DNA of 64,000 nucleotides, taken from NCBI GenBank assembly GCA_013399695.1, contig VXAU01004757.1, forward strand, positions 62,001 through 126,000, written 5' to 3'. The position numbers were made by a program, and so were the translations under genes. This document shows, in pieces, positions 61,200 to 64,000 of this stretch; position 1 is the stretch's first letter; each line of letters opens with the position of its first letter. The notes below the pieces were generated by a model, which was given only the letters and a program-made list of their open reading frames with translations, did no database searches and was not told the DNA's origin. Source of the DNA: Formicarius rufipectus (taxonomy: Eukaryota; Chordata; Aves; Passeriformes; Formicariidae).

Positions 61200-64000
61200 T
61201 CAGAAGGCTTGTGTTTCATTATATTTCCAGAACATCTCAAACATCTCAGTATTGCATGCAAATTAGTCAGTAAAAGATAGATAATTTGAAATATAATGAG
61301 TCTATTTCCTGACTGATTTATTTCTTCTAACCTCTGAATTTCACCCAAAATTAGAAATTTAAGGCATCCTATAAAACTGTCACAGATTTTTTTTTCTGTA
61401 TAGGCAGTACTTACATTTCCTAGTTTAAAGAAGGGAGTGAACTAACTATGCATATATTGGAATTAGGTATTGTGTGTCACACACTGTAAAATATGGCATA
61501 CATTCCCCTTTAGCTGAAAAGGTGAGACAGAAATCCTCCAGAAATTGTTCTTGTCTTCTTAATAAATGCTTTAGAAACTTTTAGTGAGCTCTCTGAGCAG
61601 ATGACTGAAGCAGTAAGACCAAATTCTGTAACATTCTGTAGTGTTACCATTCATCCAGCCAAGAAAAATAAGAAAATAAGCACCCCTGAGGGTTTTCATA
61701 ACGTAGTAAAAACTTAAGACAAACCTATATTAACCACACAAGAATAGTAACATCTGTCATACAGACTGGCATGTTTTCAAATGCAATGTACGTGAAATTG
61801 TGGTCACTCTGAGTTTGAGTCCTCAGCCTTCATCACAGCCTACTCTTGTGTTCTCTGCACAGCAGGAAAGTCTGTCATCTGTGCAGACACTAATGAATAT
61901 GGCTTCGATTTGCTTTTATGAAATCCAAAGAATTTAAAGACTTGGAGTTATTCTTACAAATAACAAATGCTGGGATGGATTGGATGTTGCTCTTCACTAG
62001 TGGATAAAGGAACCAGGGTTAAGATGACACTTGGGTCACTAATGACAAATTCCAACATGTTGGAAGGCTGAAGTTGGAGGAAGAAGATTCTCAGTAATGG
62101 CAATGGGATGTCTGTAGGTCTAGACAAAAACCTTTGTGAACTGTGGGAAAAGACACTGGTGCATACTTGAGCTTTTATGGCCCAAGGTCAAGCACAAGGA
62201 ATAGTCTTTAACACACTCTACAGCAGGGTAGCTTTTTAGACTTAGCAAAAATACCTTCCTCATCTCTTAAAACTGATGAACTGCAGGCCAATGCCTTAGT
62301 AATCGTTTAGTATAATAATGCTTTCTCATTTCCTCACTCAACTGATGCTCCTTTGAGACACTAATCTTTTAAAACAAAGTTAGTCAAAATATGTAGCACT
62401 AATTTTTAAAATCTGAAACTAATTTAGTTGTTTAATCAGAGAGTAAATCAATAGTAATCTTTCAGCTATATCACTGTGATTCCCTATTCAGAACTGGCAT
62501 AAGCAACAGAAGACACTGCTATAGCACAAGACAGCTACAGCAAAGGAGACACACCTATAGATTACTTGTTTGGAATGCCATCATGTTGAATTATTTCATA
62601 CAAAAGCTCAGTAAACAACTTGAACCACATAATCAGTGTGACATTTATTGTACAGCAAAAAGGCAGTTACCACTACCTTGCCACTTTAATACTTCTGCAT
62701 CACATCATCTTTGATTTGCCTAGTAAAATTAAGAGATATATTATCACAAAGAGCTAGTTTTGCAGTACACCAGAGGATGGCGAGTTCTTAAAGTGAAAAC
62801 AAATCAAGTGGCATTTCTTTTAAACTGAACAAATCTATTCCCTAATGCCAGGATTTATAGAACTAAACAACTGAGCAGTGAAGGTGAACTGATCCAGTAA
62901 GTGATTTTGTTTGAATTTGTCAGAGATGCCACTGTTTTCTAATATTTCATGCAAGTTTAAAAGCTGTCCACAAGAAAGAACACCTGGAAAAATGCTGAAA
63001 GGGAGGAGAAAAGGCAGAAGGGCAAAATGAGCTGTTGCAGACTTTCAGTGGGAAAGCAAATGTGCAAAATCATTAATTAGCACAGATAAATTTCAATACG
63101 CTAAATTTAGATGACATATTCCTCTATGTATGCTTTCCTTTAGGAATGTATGCTAAGAGAAGAAAAGGAGTTGCTGCCATGAAAGGGCACACTGGCACAG
63201 GCACATCCTCCCCTAAACCAGAAGGAGAGCACACATCTGCTTTTCTGGGGATTATAAAAGCTTCTGACTGTTTAGATACATATGTATATACATCTGTGGA
63301 ATCATCTCTATACCTAATAAAAATTATTGTAGGAACTTTGGTTACAATAGGGATAAAAGCCTATGTAGGCAAACTCCTTTCTACAGATTCAGTGCAGTGT
63401 ATTTTAAAGAGTTTTAATTCCACCTATACTACAAACTGCAATGAAAGTATAATCTGCCTTGAAAAAATGTTTTGTTAGATTTTCCTCCCAAGCTCAAAAA
63501 TATGCGTTTAGTCATAACTAAAACATCAGCAGTCACTTTCAAAGCTTTAAGCATCCTTAACAAGCACCTCAGATACTGATTAAACACAGAATGACTATCA
63601 CTGAAAAAAGCAGCTTTCAAAATGGAGAGAAAATACTAAAACCACAAAAGGTCTCTTAATTTGTGGAGATGACCACAGTTTTCTCCACATTCCTTCAAGT
63701 AAAAAAAGTTTTATGATTCTAAAGCAATACTTTGGGGGAAAATAGCTCACAGACAGCATATTGCACACACCTACACATATTGTTCTGTTTCTGGAAAATA
63801 AAAACCTAAGTCAAGTTTCATGAAATTTGAACTTCAGGTTCCTGTGATTCTGCATTTCTACTTTCTTCTCCCTCATAATCTAAATGACTAGTCTGATTTT
63901 GATTATAAACCCTGATCTCTTCAGCAAACAAACCATCTCCTCCTTCTCAGGTCTGACAAGCACAAGGTGCATTTTTAACAGCAGCACCTATTTGAGTTTT
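61200..64000. other. AT-rich non-coding DNA
   Basis: No repeat or exon could be recognised in this stretch. The longest frame (63,146-63,478, plus strand, 110 codons) starts inside AT-rich DNA, has no domain and ends without context, so I treat it as chance. Confidence 0.6.

Overview
This window reads as vertebrate nuclear DNA, most likely from a passerine bird. It is AT-rich with no compact gene packing. It carries several CR1 retrotransposon pieces in both orientations, at about 1.6, 11.7, 15.6, 39.5-40.0, 45.3 and 60.6-61.2 kb. It also carries one tRNA-Ile-derived SINE with a CR1-like tail at 51.8 kb, the type known from songbirds as TguSINE1. There is no operon structure, CRISPR array, insertion sequence or bacterial-type gene. 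No protein-coding gene could be identified with confidence. The longest open frames (up to 268 codons) are explained by GC-rich composition, by antisense reading of CR1, or by chance.

Layout. From 1 to about 14.6 kb the DNA is AT-rich and non-coding, with one good CR1 3' end, one older CR1 fragment, a possible MIR-like relic and many A-rich runs. From about 14.63 to 15.42 kb lies the one clear gene landmark, a dense CpG island. It holds GC boxes, a G-quadruplex-type GGGCA repeat and a strong minus-strand splice donor at 14,851-14,852. The simplest reading is a promoter with a mostly untranslated first exon of a gene transcribed leftwards, so that 1-14.85 kb would be its first intron. A bidirectional or plus-strand promoter is not excluded. 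From 15.6 to 39.5 kb the DNA looks intergenic. It contains a weak candidate minus-strand terminal exon at 19.1-19.4 kb and two clusters of homeodomain, E-box and TCF/SOX-type motifs, at 35.4 and 37.5-37.8 kb, that look like conserved non-coding enhancers. From 39.5 to 64 kb the contents are CR1 fragments, the SINE, simple repeats, a perfect 37-bp tandem duplication, a candidate 225-bp exon at 56.75 kb, and an internal, frame-broken CR1 ORF2 fragment.

The most distinctive signals are structural. There is a set of short, perfect inverted repeats with 10-14 bp arms and loops of mostly 5 nt (12,712; 26,776; 44,581; also 34,333 and 7,120), plus an 18-bp perfect palindrome at 19,929. They look like local template-switch events. 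Several 14-bp and one 37-bp tandem duplications show similar local copying. I found no evidence for a new multi-gene system. Homology search, RNA-seq and cross-bird alignment would decide most of the open calls.
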